A stretch of 64,000 nt of DNA, taken from positions 3,658,001 to 3,722,000 of the forward strand of contig CP005974.1 in NCBI GenBank assembly GCA_000940995.1, read 5' to 3'. The notes beneath the pieces were generated by a model. That model searched no databases. It was not told the DNA's origin and worked only from the letters and a program-made list of their open reading frames with translations. The position numbers were made by a program, and so were the translations under genes. Of the stretch, positions 35,419 through 44,580 are shown piece by piece; position 1 is the first letter of the stretch, and the number at the start of each line of letters is the position of its first letter. The DNA comes from Photobacterium gaetbulicola Gung47 (lineage in GTDB: Bacteria; Pseudomonadota; Gammaproteobacteria; Enterobacterales; Vibrionaceae).

Positions 35419-36438
35419 ATGTCATACAGTGCTGCTAGCCAGGTTGCCGCCCGCCAGCTGGAATTTTTTGAAAACCGCAAGGTCCTAGTGGCCGGCGAAC
35501 TTGATGACACCTTTCCAACTGAGCTCTCGCAGACCGCCTCGTCGGTAACGATCTTTACCACCAACTTTGGCTATGCCCGCCGCATGTCTTCCCACGACAG
35601 CGTTCACACCGTGTTTGGTGCCGAATTCAGCGAAGAAGCCGATATCGATATGATCTTGCTGTATTGGCCGAAAGCCAAAGCCGAGGCGGAATATCTGCTG
35701 GCCATGTTACTGGCTAAGTTTGGCCCGGAAACCGAAATCTGCGTGGTCGGCGAAAACCGCAGCGGTGTCCGCAGCGCAGAAAAAATGTTTGCCCCTTACG
35801 GCAAGCTGACCAAGTACGACTCGGCCCGACGCTGCAGCTTCTTCTGGGGACGCTGTGACAAGCCGGCACCGGCCTTCGACATCAACGACTGGTTCCGCAG
35901 CTACCCGCTGAATATCGCGGGTGCCGAGCTGACTATCCGCTCACTGCCGGGCGTATTTAGTCACGGTGAATTCGACCAAGGCTCCAAGCTGTTGCTTGAT
36001 ACCCTGCCCGCCCTGACAGGCCGCGTACTGGACTTCGGTTGCGGTGCCGGTGTGATTGGTGCCGTGATGAAGACCAACAACCCGTCTATCGAGCTGGAGC
36101 TTTGTGATATCAGTGCCTTGGCGATTGCCTCAGCCGAAGAGACATTCCGGGTCAACCAACTTGAGGGGACCTTTACGGCAACCGACGTCTATGCCGCGCT
36201 GCAAGGCCCGTACGATTACCTGATCAGCAACCCTCCGTTCCATGCCGGGCTGAAAACCTTCTATGCGGCGACCGAAGATTTTATCGCTCAAGCACCGCAA
36301 TACCTGCGCAGCGAAGGACAGTTGATCATCGTAGCCAATAGTTTTCTGCGCTATCCACCACTGATTGAGGATAGCCTCGGCAGCTGCGAAACCATCGCCA
36401 AGAACAACAAGTTCAGCATTTACGCCGCGAAAAAATAA
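35419..36438 (+). CDS. rsmC: 16S rRNA (guanine(1207)-N2)-methyltransferase RsmC
   Basis: 339 residues with two methyltransferase-fold halves. The N-terminal half is degenerate; the C-terminal half is catalytic, with the SAM-binding motif RVLDFGCGAGVIGAV (about 195-209) and the substrate-base motif SNPPFHAG (about 270-277). It methylates N2 of G1207 in 16S rRNA of assembled 30S subunits. It is followed by a hairpin terminator. Confidence 0.96.
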   Translation: MSYSAASQVAARQLEFFENRKVLVAGELDDTFPTELSQTASSVTIFTTNFGYARRMSSHDSVHTVFGAEFSEEADIDMILLYWPKAKAEAEYLLAMLLAKFGPETEICVVGENRSGVRSAEKMFAPYGKLTKYDSARRCSFFWGRCDKPAPAFDINDWFRSYPLNIAGAELTIRSLPGVFSHGEFDQGSKLLLDTLPALTGRVLDFGCGAGVIGAVMKTNNPSIELELCDISALAIASAEETFRVNQLEGTFTATDVYAALQGPYDYLISNPPFHAGLKTFYAATEDFIAQAPQYLRSEGQLIIVANSFLRYPPLIEDSLGSCETIAKNNKFSIYAAKK

Positions 36439-36457
36439 CGGCTAACCAAACAACCAC

Positions 36458-36480
36458 AAGGCCGGCCTCCCCGGCCTTTG
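36458..36480 (+). terminator. terminator of rsmC
   Basis: Perfect 8-bp stem AAGGCCGG / CCGGCCTT with CCTCC loop, followed only by a short T run (TTTG). Confidence 0.65.
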
Positions 36481-36756
36481 CCCACATTCCAAGACAAAAC
36501 GGCGAAATATGGGCAATAACCTTGTCATTCACAACCTCACCAGCGCCAAATCTGTGTGTCGGCACACGCTTCCGCATCCACTTTCTTGCTTCAGCGAAAA
36601 AACACAGTATAACTGAACGTTATGGTGAATATTCCGTACCAGTAACCGTTGACTCCGTCAATTTACCGGTCACCACCAGCAATCATTTCATTATAAATCA
36701 AGGCTATAGATGAGCCTTGTTCACAGCTTGTCTCACAGGTAATTTCAGGCACTGGC
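36481..36756. other. chiS upstream region
   Basis: About 280 bases between the rsmC terminator and chiS. No gene seen. A small perfect inverted repeat, TTGAC-TCC-GTCAA, lies at 36649-36661 and a TATAAA-like box at about 36693. The promoter of chiS should be here. Confidence 0.4.
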
Positions 36757-39700
36757 ATGCAGCAGACTACCCGTTTAAAGCGTCTCCAGCACACCTTAAT
36801 GCTGGCTTTTTTAGTTTTGAGTATTACCCCGTTAATACTGTCGGCCCTCTTCTTCCTGAACTCACATACCAAGGATCTGTCTGAGCAGAGCACGAATCAC
36901 CTTGCCTCCCTGCTCGACAACAAGAAGAAACAACTCAACAACTTCTTTGCCAGCCGGGAATCAGAGGTACAAAGTTTTGCCCGCTCCGAACTGGCCAATG
37001 CCAGCGGAGGGCGTTTTTATGGCCTGGTCGGTGCTTACCACCAGCTCGGCGATATCTCCGAGGTGCTCCGCAATACCGGCAGGAGCCGCTACTACACCGA
37101 AACCTTGATCAACAAGTCAGCCGGCGAACAGGATACCGGCAACTATATAGGTCACGAGCGCTACCGGCTGATGTACAAACGCTACAACTGGGCCTACGAA
37201 GAGTACCTCAAGCGCTCAAGCTTCAGTGACATTCTACTGGTTGATATCAGCGGGAATATTGTCTATGCCGCCAATAGCCCTGACATCTTCGGCATTAACC
37301 TTCCGCAATCAGCCCAGACATACCCGGCACTAAGCCAAACGTTCTCAGCAATCCAGAAAAAAACCGAACGTTCAGAAGGGGAAACCGATCAAGTACCGGT
37401 TACCTTTACCGACTTTAGCCAATCACAAGGCGAAGCGGATCTTGCCGCGTGGTTTGCCGCCCCAATCATCCAGCAAGGCTATTTGCACAGCTACGTGTTC
37501 TTCAAGCTGAGCAACCAATCAATCCGCGACTTCCTTAGTGATACCGGCAATAACTCCTATTCGGTCCAAACTCTGCTGGTAGGCCAAGACCACCGCTCCA
37601 GACTGCCGACCTCCAGTAATGATCCTGCCTCTTTTTCCAGTAGCAGTATCAACCGTGCCCTTGAGGGAGACAGCGGCGTCGGCAGCTTCGCCAACTTCAA
37701 CGGTGTTCCCGTGCTCAGTGCCTTTGCCCCGCTCACCATTATGGATAGCCCCTGGGCGCTGGTGGTCGAGCTGCCAGAAGAAGAAGCCTTCGCCCGTATC
37801 CGCCAGCTAGAGGTGATCTTCTTTGTTGCCATGCTGACGGCCATTGTGCTGGTCATTATCGCCTCGCACTGGCTGTCGAACTCCATCACCGCCCCCCTGC
37901 TGCGTCTCACCTGGGCTGCGGAACAAGTCTCGGCCGGTGACATGGACCAAAAGATCGAGGGCATCGAGCGCTGTGATGAAATTGGTCGTCTGGCGATCAG
38001 CTTTGCCCGGATGCAGTCCTCGGTGAGGGAAAAAATGACCCTGATCCGCGAGCAAAACAACGAGCTGGAGCAGAGTATCCAGATCATCCAGCAGAAAAAC
38101 AAAGAGCTGCAGACCGCCGATAAACTCAAGGATGAATTCCTGGCGACCACATCCCATGAACTGCGTACCCCGCTCCATGGCATGGTTGGGATTGCCGAGT
38201 CGCTGCTGGCCGGCGCCAACGGCCCAGTCCAGCATTCGCAACGCCGCCAGCTTGAAGTGATGATCAACAGCGGCCAGCGACTGACCAACCTGGTAGATGA
38301 TCTGCTCGACTACCACAAGATGCGTTACGGCGATCTCGATATCCAGAAACAAGCGGTGGATGTTGCCTCTGCCGCTAGGTTAGTGCTGGAGCTCTCCGGC
38401 CACCTACTTGGCAGCAAACCGGTACGTATCATCAACCAGATCCCCAATGACTTGCCACTGGTCCAGGGCGATGAGCAGCGACTGGAGCAGGTTCTCTACA
38501 ATTTGGTCGGCAACGCCATTAAGTATACCTCGGAAGGAAAAATCATTCTTTCCGCCACCATCCTGGAGTCCCAGCTGCGCATTCAGGTGGTCGATACCGG
38601 CCAGGGGATCCCGGCCGAACAGCTGGAATATATCTTCGAGCCACTGATCCAGGCCAACACCCAGTCGGCCAACTACCGCCAAGGCTCCGGCCTAGGCCTG
38701 TCAATCAGCCGCCAGCTCATCGAGCTGATGGGAGGCCGGCTGTATGTCAGCAGCCAGCCGATGATCGGCACCACTTTCAGCTTTACCCTCAACCTCGCTT
38801 CCGATGCCGATATTGCCAGCAGCGAGCTATCCAACCGCAGCAACCACTTCCAGATCCCCTCCGTGGAAGCCCAGGCCTACGAGCTGGAGCATATCGAGGA
38901 AAACCCCGATGGCGAACTGCTGCTCATTGTTGACGATGAACCGGTGAACCTGCAGGTGCTTCACAACTTCCTCCGACTCGAGGGATACCGGGTGATCACC
39001 GCGGAAAGCGGCCTGCAGGCGCTGAAACTAGTCGAGAGCCACCAGCCGGCACTGATGTTGCTGGATATTATGATGCCGGAAATGTCAGGGTATGAAGTGT
39101 GCGAACAATTACGCCAGCGCTACAATATGCTGGATCTCCCGATCATCATGCTGTCGGCTCTCGGGCAGGTACAGGATAGGATCCGGGGCTTCGAGTCCGG
39201 AGCCAATGATTACCTCACCAAGCCGTTCAACAAAGAGGAGCTGACAGCAAGGATCGGTGCCCACCTCAAAGCCGGGCAAACCGAGCGCCAGCTCAAGGAA
39301 AACCAGCGCCTCGCCGAAGAAATCGAGCGCCGGGAGCAAGTGGAAAACAGCCTGCTGGAAACCCAAAACCGCCTACTTGGCTTGCTGGAGTCCTCCAACG
39401 AGGCGATTCTCTGCGTTCAGGGCGGAGGGCGGATACGCTATGCCAATGCCGCGGCTGGCAAGCTCTTCAACCGCTCGCCGGAGCAGGTTGAGCGTCACCA
39501 TATCGAAGATATCCTGGCGACTCACCTTCCCCAGGATATCAGCCAAAGTCACCACTTCCACGGCAGCTTGATGTTCCGGATCGGCGATAGCCTCCAGTCC
39601 CTCGATACCGATGTCATCAACCTCCCCGAAGAGTCGGGGCTACAGAGGATGTTTATCTTCGATAACCAAGGCCAAACCAGCAGCCACCGTATAGAGGTGC

Positions 39701-40143
39701 TCGAAAATGCCGTCGAAGTGCTGTCAGGATTCGCCTTCAACCGTAATAAGGAGAGTTTGCAAAAGCTACGCCACCTAGGTGACGAGTTCTGCTCCCTGGC
39801 AGACAAGCTCGAGGGCAACAGTAAAAGCAAAAGCGATACCCTGCGGGAGCTGCTGGTCGACATCATGAAAGCCACCCTCAAGCACTGGGAAGAGTCGACC
39901 CAAAAAACCAAGTTCGAACTGGCAGAGGAAAGTGGCCTATGGCGGGTCTATCTCGACCGTAGCACCCTGCAGACCCGCACGCTGGATAAATATCTGCATT
40001 TGGAAACCCTGCCGAAAACGCCCCGCTGGCGTACCGTGCTCAGTACTATCGATTTTGTCCTTGAACGCAGTCCTTGCAGCACCTCGGCCCATAGCGAGCT
40101 GCTGGCAATGAAGGAGCAGCTACAGCACATTATCAATCAGTAG
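36757..40143 (+). CDS. chiS: chitin-utilization sensor/regulator ChiS
   Basis: 1128 residues (V. cholerae ChiS is 1129). Order: N-terminal membrane helix (about 13-34), periplasmic Cache-like sensor (about 40-350), second helix (351-372), HAMP (373-425), HisKA with H467 in ATTSHELRTPLHG, HATPase with GSGLGLSISRQL, receiver with D770 in LMLLDIMMPEMSGYE, PAS-like segment (865-960) and a conserved C-terminal domain (about 1020-1128, with LRELLVDIMKATLKHWEES). In V. cholerae this last domain binds DNA directly, so ChiS acts as a membrane-bound one-component activator of chitin genes, held off by the periplasmic chitin-binding protein; receiver phosphorylation inhibits DNA binding. The chitin operon lies next to it. 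Confidence 0.95.
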   Translation: MQQTTRLKRLQHTLMLAFLVLSITPLILSALFFLNSHTKDLSEQSTNHLASLLDNKKKQLNNFFASRESEVQSFARSELANASGGRFYGLVGAYHQLGDISEVLRNTGRSRYYTETLINKSAGEQDTGNYIGHERYRLMYKRYNWAYEEYLKRSSFSDILLVDISGNIVYAANSPDIFGINLPQSAQTYPALSQTFSAIQKKTERSEGETDQVPVTFTDFSQSQGEADLAAWFAAPIIQQGYLHSYVFFKLSNQSIRDFLSDTGNNSYSVQTLLVGQDHRSRLPTSSNDPASFSSSSINRALEGDSGVGSFANFNGVPVLSAFAPLTIMDSPWALVVELPEEEAFARIRQLEVIFFVAMLTAIVLVIIASHWLSNSITAPLLRLTWAAEQVSAGDMDQKIEGIERCDEIGRLAISFARMQSSVREKMTLIREQNNELEQSIQIIQQKNKELQTADKLKDEFLATTSHELRTPLHGMVGIAESLLAGANGPVQHSQRRQLEVMINSGQRLTNLVDDLLDYHKMRYGDLDIQKQAVDVASAARLVLELSGHLLGSKPVRIINQIPNDLPLVQGDEQRLEQVLYNLVGNAIKYTSEGKIILSATILESQLRIQVVDTGQGIPAEQLEYIFEPLIQANTQSANYRQGSGLGLSISRQLIELMGGRLYVSSQPMIGTTFSFTLNLASDADIASSELSNRSNHFQIPSVEAQAYELEHIEENPDGELLLIVDDEPVNLQVLHNFLRLEGYRVITAESGLQALKLVESHQPALMLLDIMMPEMSGYEVCEQLRQRYNMLDLPIIMLSALGQVQDRIRGFESGANDYLTKPFNKEELTARIGAHLKAGQTERQLKENQRLAEEIERREQVENSLLETQNRLLGLLESSNEAILCVQGGGRIRYANAAAGKLFNRSPEQVERHHIEDILATHLPQDISQSHHFHGSLMFRIGDSLQSLDTDVINLPEESGLQRMFIFDNQGQTSSHRIEVLENAVEVLSGFAFNRNKESLQKLRHLGDEFCSLADKLEGNSKSKSDTLRELLVDIMKATLKHWEESTQKTKFELAEESGLWRVYLDRSTLQTRTLDKYLHLETLPKTPRWRTVLSTIDFVLERSPCSTSAHSELLAMKEQLQHIINQ

Positions 40144-40160
40144 CGCGGAACTATCCTCGA

Positions 40161-40189
40161 AAAAGCCTGCCTAGTGCAGGCTTTTTTTT
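40161..40189 (+). terminator. terminator of chiS
   Basis: Perfect 10-bp stem AAAAGCCTGC / GCAGGCTTTT with CTAGT loop and further T residues. It separates chiS from the downstream operon. Confidence 0.93.
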
Positions 40190-40536
40190 GACTCAAATTA
40201 TCCCTTTAAAAGTGCCAAAACAGCCGGGCAACGGACCGAAACAGTGGCCAAAAACTCCGCAACTCTAGCCATATGATGCGTCAAACCCAGCTGTTCCGAT
40301 GAAAACTTTCAGTTTATGAGAAGGTAATCACAACAAAGTCTCCGCATAAATTTTCCGCAAGGAATTAAGCTATTTTTTTCCGCCGTTACATTCCCACCGA
40401 AACCACCCGAACGTAAATTATTGTTTTATAGTAACTTAACTAGACATGGTGATTATTGACTAATGAAACAGAAAAATAAAAAACGCGACCTCCCGCACAC
40501 CTCCGTCGAGGGCGGGCGCTGGATCACAGTCCGTTA

Positions 40537-40582
40537 TTAACGTTTTTTACGGAGGGAAGCGTGAATTTAACGTTTTTGACGG
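40537..40582 (+). promoter_or_regulatory. paired direct repeats, candidate ChiS sites
   Basis: TTAACGTTTTTTACGG (40537-40552) and TTAACGTTTTTGACGG (40567-40582) differ at one base and start exactly 30 bases apart, about three helical turns, so bound proteins would sit on the same DNA face. A related element in reverse (GACCGTTTTGTTAA) follows at 40594-40607. The link to ChiS is inference from position. Confidence 0.55.
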
Positions 40583-40646
40583 GCAGCCTGATTGACCGTT
40601 TTGTTAATCCGGAGTTTCCTTAAGGCACACAGAGCCTACAAGGCCA

Positions 40647-40678
40647 TTTGTTCAGGTGCGTTACTCAACTTGAACAAA
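40647..40678 (+). promoter_or_regulatory. inverted repeat in chitin operon leader
   Basis: TTTGTTCA and TGAACAAA are a perfect 8-bp inverted repeat separated by 16 bases, just before the terminator-like hairpin. It could be an operator or, in RNA, a stem of an attenuator. Confidence 0.45.
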
Positions 40679-40691
40679 GTAGGTTCTTCCT

Positions 40692-40713
40692 CCCCGTGCA
40701 TACGGGGCTTTTT
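40692..40713 (+). terminator. terminator-like hairpin in chitin operon leader
   Basis: Stem CCCCGT / ACGGGG with a GCAT loop, followed by CTTTTT. It is a typical intrinsic terminator placed 38 bases before the start codon of the binding-protein gene, inside its leader. It may act as an attenuator or end a short leader RNA. Confidence 0.7.
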
Positions 40714-40751
40714 CCATAAGTGAAACTAAGAGCAAAGAGTAAGGAACAGCT

Positions 40752-42431
40752 ATGCTTGCCAATATAAAGAAAACCCAGTTAGCGCTAGCCGTTGTCGCAG
40801 CCGCTTCAACTATGTTAACCGCCCCAGTGGCGTCAGCTGCAGAGCGCAGCGAGCTAACCATGGTGCCTAAGTTCTACCCAACCTTTGTACGTAACTTTAA
40901 CCCTTACCTACAGACTCAGCTGGATACCACCTATGACTTCATCTTCGAACCATTGGTTGTTTTCAATGAGCTGAAGGGCAACGAGCCGGTCATGCGTTTG
41001 GCAAAAGACTACTACATGTCTGATGACCTGATGCAAGTAACCTTCGAAATCCGTGATGGCGTAAAATGGTCTGACGGCAAAACCTTTACCGCCAAAGATG
41101 TTGCCTTCACCTTCGAACTACTGAAAAAACACCCAGAGCTTGACCGCACTGGTATCAATGCCCGCCTGAAAGGTGTCCAAGCGAAAGGCGACAAAGTGAC
41201 CTTCAGCTTAAATGAAGCGAACTCGAATGTTCCTTACCTGATCTCCAAAGTTGCAGTGGTTCCAGAGCACATCTGGAGCAAGGTGGACGATCCTACACGC
41301 TTTACCAATGAAAACCCTGTCGGTACCGGTCCGTTTACAGAAATCGATACCTTTACCCCTCAGCTATACACCCAGTGCCGTAACCCGAACTACTGGGACA
41401 ACGCCAACCTAGACGTGGACTGTCTGCGCCTGCCGCAGGTGGGTGGCAACGACCAATTCCTTGGCCAGGTACTGAGCGGCCAGTTTGACTGGACATACGC
41501 GTTCATTCCGGATGTAGACAGCACCTACGCCGCCGCTAGCCCGAACAACAAGTACTGGTACCCTGCCGGTGGTACTCAGGCATTCATGCTGAACTACAAT
41601 ACGCCGAACAAGGGCAACCACGAAGCCATCAACAACATTGACTTCCGCCGTGCCTTCTCAATGGCGATCGACCGCGAAACGATCATCGATATCGCCTTCT
41701 ACGGCGGCGGTGTGGTGAATGACTACGCATCAGGCCTGGGCCAGGCATTTGCTTCATGGTCCGACAATGCGGTCTACGAGCAATACAAGCCATACATGAC
41801 CTACAACGTTGCTAACGCCAAGGCCCTTTTGAAGAAAGCAGGCTTCAAAGACACCAATGGTGATGGCTATGTTGAAACCCCGACCGGCAAGAACATTGAG
41901 CTGACTATCCAGTCGCCTAACGGTTGGACCGACTTCAACAATACCGTACAGCTCAGCGTTGAAATGCTTCAGGAAGTGGGCATCAAGGCCAAGGCCAGCA
42001 CCCCGGACTTCTCGGTATACAACCAGGCGATGCTAGATGCGACGTATGATGTGGCGTACACCAACTACTTCCACGGTGCGGATCCTTACACCTACTGGGA
42101 TAGTGCTTACCACTCTCGCTTCCAGGCCAACGAAGGCATGCCTCGCTTCGCGCTGCACTACTGGCAGAGCAAGGAGCTAGATAGCTTACTGGCTGGTTTC
42201 TACAAGACGGCAGATCGCGATGAGCAGGTGAAAATGGCTCACGCTATCCAGAAGATCATTGCAGAGAACCAGGTAACCATCCCAGTCATGTCTGGTGCCT
42301 ACACCTCGCAGTACAACACTTCACGCTTTACCGGTTGGTGGAACGAGAACAACCCGAAAGGGCGTCCAATGCCAATCACCAACACCCAAGAGCGTCTACT
42401 GCAAGTACTTGACCTAAAACCTAAATCGTAA
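40752..42431 (+). CDS. cbp: chitin-oligosaccharide-binding protein (ABC transporter)
   Basis: 559 residues, family 5 extracellular solute-binding protein. Signal peptide of about 29 residues ending VASAAERS. The body has the features of the Dpp/Opp type (VKWSDGKTFTAKDVAFTFELL, NENPVGTGPFTEIDTF, DFRRAFSMAIDRETIIDIAF). In V. cholerae the orthologue binds (GlcNAc)n in the periplasm for import and also keeps ChiS inactive when no chitin sugar is present. It is the first gene of the operon, with a long structured leader and a stable hairpin after its stop codon, which suggests that it is expressed more highly than the rest. Confidence 0.93.
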   Translation: MLANIKKTQLALAVVAAASTMLTAPVASAAERSELTMVPKFYPTFVRNFNPYLQTQLDTTYDFIFEPLVVFNELKGNEPVMRLAKDYYMSDDLMQVTFEIRDGVKWSDGKTFTAKDVAFTFELLKKHPELDRTGINARLKGVQAKGDKVTFSLNEANSNVPYLISKVAVVPEHIWSKVDDPTRFTNENPVGTGPFTEIDTFTPQLYTQCRNPNYWDNANLDVDCLRLPQVGGNDQFLGQVLSGQFDWTYAFIPDVDSTYAAASPNNKYWYPAGGTQAFMLNYNTPNKGNHEAINNIDFRRAFSMAIDRETIIDIAFYGGGVVNDYASGLGQAFASWSDNAVYEQYKPYMTYNVANAKALLKKAGFKDTNGDGYVETPTGKNIELTIQSPNGWTDFNNTVQLSVEMLQEVGIKAKASTPDFSVYNQAMLDATYDVAYTNYFHGADPYTYWDSAYHSRFQANEGMPRFALHYWQSKELDSLLAGFYKTADRDEQVKMAHAIQKIIAENQVTIPVMSGAYTSQYNTSRFTGWWNENNPKGRPMPITNTQERLLQVLDLKPKS

Positions 42432-42443
42432 TTTTCGCAATTT

Positions 42444-42466
42444 GCGGTGCGCACCTTGCGCACCGC
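42444..42466 (+). promoter_or_regulatory. intercistronic stem-loop after cbp
   Basis: Perfect 10-bp stem GCGGTGCGCA / TGCGCACCGC with a CCT loop and no T tract. In other binding-protein operons such hairpins protect the upstream mRNA from 3' exonucleases and raise the binding-protein level relative to the permeases. Confidence 0.7.
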
Positions 42467-42565
42467 CCCTTCAACCTTCCCCCTTAGAAATAACTATGGC
42501 CAGTGGTCAGGGAAGAGTGTGTCTGAAATCTGGTTAGAGAAGCTGGATATTTTAAGGTGTGAGTT

Positions 42566-43552
42566 ATGGGATTTTTTATACGCAGACTTAGCTTTTATTT
42601 TATTGCGCTCCTGTTCGCAATAACCCTCAATTTTATTATTCCCCGGGCCATGCCCGGTGATCCGGTCACCATGATGTTTGCCAATGCCGCCGTGCAGGTG
42701 ACCCCTGAACGTATTGCCGCGATGAAAGAGCTGCTGGGCTTTGTCGACGGCCCTATCTACCAGCAATACCTAATCTACCTAAAAGGAATCCTGTCGTGGG
42801 ATTTGGGGATTTCCATCCAGACCTACCCGCAAACCGTTAACGACGTCTTGGGCAATGCCGTTGGCTGGTCACTGTTCCTGGCAGGGACCGCGGTTATCTT
42901 GGCATTCTGCCTCGGTTCGACCCTCGGCATCTTTGCGGCATGGAAGCGCGGCAGCAAGTACGACGCCTTCATTTCTCCGGGCATGATGGTGGTGCAAGCC
43001 GTGCCACCTGTGGTCGTGGCCATGCTGGTACTCTACACCTTCGCGATTGGCACCAAGTGGTTCCCGTCGACCTATGCCTACACCCCAGGGACAACGCCTG
43101 ACTGGACCAGCTTGGATTTCTACCTGGATGTGGGCTACCACGCCGTATTGCCGCTGTTCTGCGCCACGATCATCCAGATCGGTGGCTTCCTGATCAACAT
43201 GCGCAACAACATGATCAACCTGCTCAACGAAGACTACATCACGATGGCAAAAGGCAAGGGCCTGAGCGAAAACCGCGTGGTCTTCAAGTACGCCGCCCGA
43301 AATGCCATGCTGCCGAGTGTCACCGCCCTGTCCATGGCTATCGGTATGGCCATCGGTGGCCAACTGATCATCGAGATGATTTTCAACTACCCGGGGCTTG
43401 GCACTGTACTGCTCAATGCCATTAACACCCGTGACTACCAAGTGCTGCAGGGCCAGCTACTGATCATGACGATGTTCATGCTGTTCTTCAACTTCTTGGC
43501 CGACATTCTTATCGTTGCTCTGGATCCTCGCCTACGTAAGGGAGGCAAATAA
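42566..43552 (+). CDS. chitin-oligosaccharide ABC transporter permease 1
   Basis: 328 residues, DppB/OppB-type permease with six membrane helices. The N terminus MGFFIRRLSFYFIALLFAIT and the block FIIPRAMPGDPVTMMF are typical; the cytoplasmic coupling loop is MAKGKGLSENRVVFKYAARN (EAA-type). It begins after the stem-loop behind cbp, with AAGGTG as ribosome binding site. It forms the membrane channel with the next permease. In V. cholerae the five-gene transporter is needed for growth on (GlcNAc)2 and longer oligomers. Confidence 0.92.
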   Translation: MGFFIRRLSFYFIALLFAITLNFIIPRAMPGDPVTMMFANAAVQVTPERIAAMKELLGFVDGPIYQQYLIYLKGILSWDLGISIQTYPQTVNDVLGNAVGWSLFLAGTAVILAFCLGSTLGIFAAWKRGSKYDAFISPGMMVVQAVPPVVVAMLVLYTFAIGTKWFPSTYAYTPGTTPDWTSLDFYLDVGYHAVLPLFCATIIQIGGFLINMRNNMINLLNEDYITMAKGKGLSENRVVFKYAARNAMLPSVTALSMAIGMAIGGQLIIEMIFNYPGLGTVLLNAINTRDYQVLQGQLLIMTMFMLFFNFLADILIVALDPRLRKGGK

Positions 43553-43554
43553 TC

Positions 43555-44580
43555 ATGAAAGGACTAATTAAACTACTCTCTGGCAATGCCAAAGCTATGC
43601 TGGGCCTTATCATCATCGCGACCTTCGTTTTTGGTGCGCTGTTTGCCCCAATGATCACCAAGCACGCACCTGATAAGCGTACCGGTAACCCGCATGAATA
43701 CCCGGCCTTTGTCGTGAAGGCTGCGCAGAATAACCCTGACGGTTGGGTAGCAACCAACTTGGCCGATAGTAAGCGTACCTTACGGATGTCCAAGGATGCT
43801 GACCACGTTCTAGGCACCACCCGCATGGGCCGGGATGTCTGGTCTCAAGTGGTTTACGGTGCCCGTACGTCACTGGCTGTCGGTTTCGGTGCCGGGATCA
43901 TGGTGTGCTTCTTGGCAACGGTTATCGGTGTCTCCGCCGGTTACTTTGGTGGCCGTGTCGACGACATCCTGTCAGCCGCTATGAACATCATGCTGGTGAT
44001 CCCCCAGCTGCCGCTGTTGTTCGTGATTGCCGCCTTCATTGGTCAGGCGGGCCCTCTCACTATCGCTATCGTCATCGGGATGACTTCCTGGGCATGGGGT
44101 GCCCGTGTAGTCAGGGCCCAGACTCTGTCCCTGCGTGAGAAAGAATTCGTCAAGGCGGCAGAGGTCTTGGGCGAATCACCTGTGCGCATCATCTTTGTCG
44201 AGATCTTGCCTAACCTGATTTCCATTGTCGGCGCCAGCTTCATCGGCTCGGTCATGCTCGCCATTATGACCGAAGCAACCCTGTCCTTCCTGGGCTTGGG
44301 TAACCCGAACTCGATTAGCTGGGGCATCATGCTCTACAACGTACAGACCTCCTCCTCGATGCTGGTCGGTGCCTGGTGGGAACTGTTGGCTCCATGTCTG
44401 GCCCTGACATTCATTGCCGTTGGTCTGGCGATGCTTAACTTTGCAGTCGATGAAATCGCCAACCCGCAGCTGCGCTCGCACAAAGGCATGCGCCGCTGGA
44501 AGAACATGGCTAAAGAAAACCAGAAACACGCTCAGGCCACTATCAAGCCTCAGCCAGCCCTTGAAGGGGGAGAGAAATAA
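43555..44580 (+). CDS. chitin-oligosaccharide ABC transporter permease 2
   Basis: 341 residues, DppC/OppC-type permease. N-terminal helix followed by an extended periplasmic segment and the transport core; the coupling motif is LREKEFVKAAEVLGESPVRI. VLGTTRMGRDVWSQVVYGAR is the characteristic DppC block (LGTDxxGRD). It starts two bases after permease 1 and its stop overlaps the next start (TAATG), showing tight coupling. The C-terminal tail after residue 300 is longer than usual and basic (KGMRRWKNMAKENQKHAQ). Confidence 0.92.
   Translation: MKGLIKLLSGNAKAMLGLIIIATFVFGALFAPMITKHAPDKRTGNPHEYPAFVVKAAQNNPDGWVATNLADSKRTLRMSKDADHVLGTTRMGRDVWSQVVYGARTSLAVGFGAGIMVCFLATVIGVSAGYFGGRVDDILSAAMNIMLVIPQLPLLFVIAAFIGQAGPLTIAIVIGMTSWAWGARVVRAQTLSLREKEFVKAAEVLGESPVRIIFVEILPNLISIVGASFIGSVMLAIMTEATLSFLGLGNPNSISWGIMLYNVQTSSSMLVGAWWELLAPCLALTFIAVGLAMLNFAVDEIANPQLRSHKGMRRWKNMAKENQKHAQATIKPQPALEGGEK

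Larger units (their letters stand above)
40190..40751. other. 562-base leader/control region of the chitin operon
   Basis: No gene found. AT-rich in 40380-40490, then a stretch with two direct repeats, an inverted repeat and a terminator-like hairpin, each listed separately. In V. cholerae the equivalent region holds two ChiS sites and a SlmA site that together control the first gene. No standard -35/-10 pair stands out, as expected for an activator-dependent promoter. Confidence 0.55.

Noticed and set aside
36560..36580. Possible CRP site TGTGTGTCGGCACACG upstream of chiS
   Set aside because: The half-sites do not fit TGTGA-N6-TCACA at the required spacing.
40440..40480. SlmA-like site in the chitin operon leader (GTGATTATTGAC)
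   Set aside because: It only loosely resembles the SlmA consensus that I remember and is not clearly palindromic, so it was not listed as a feature.
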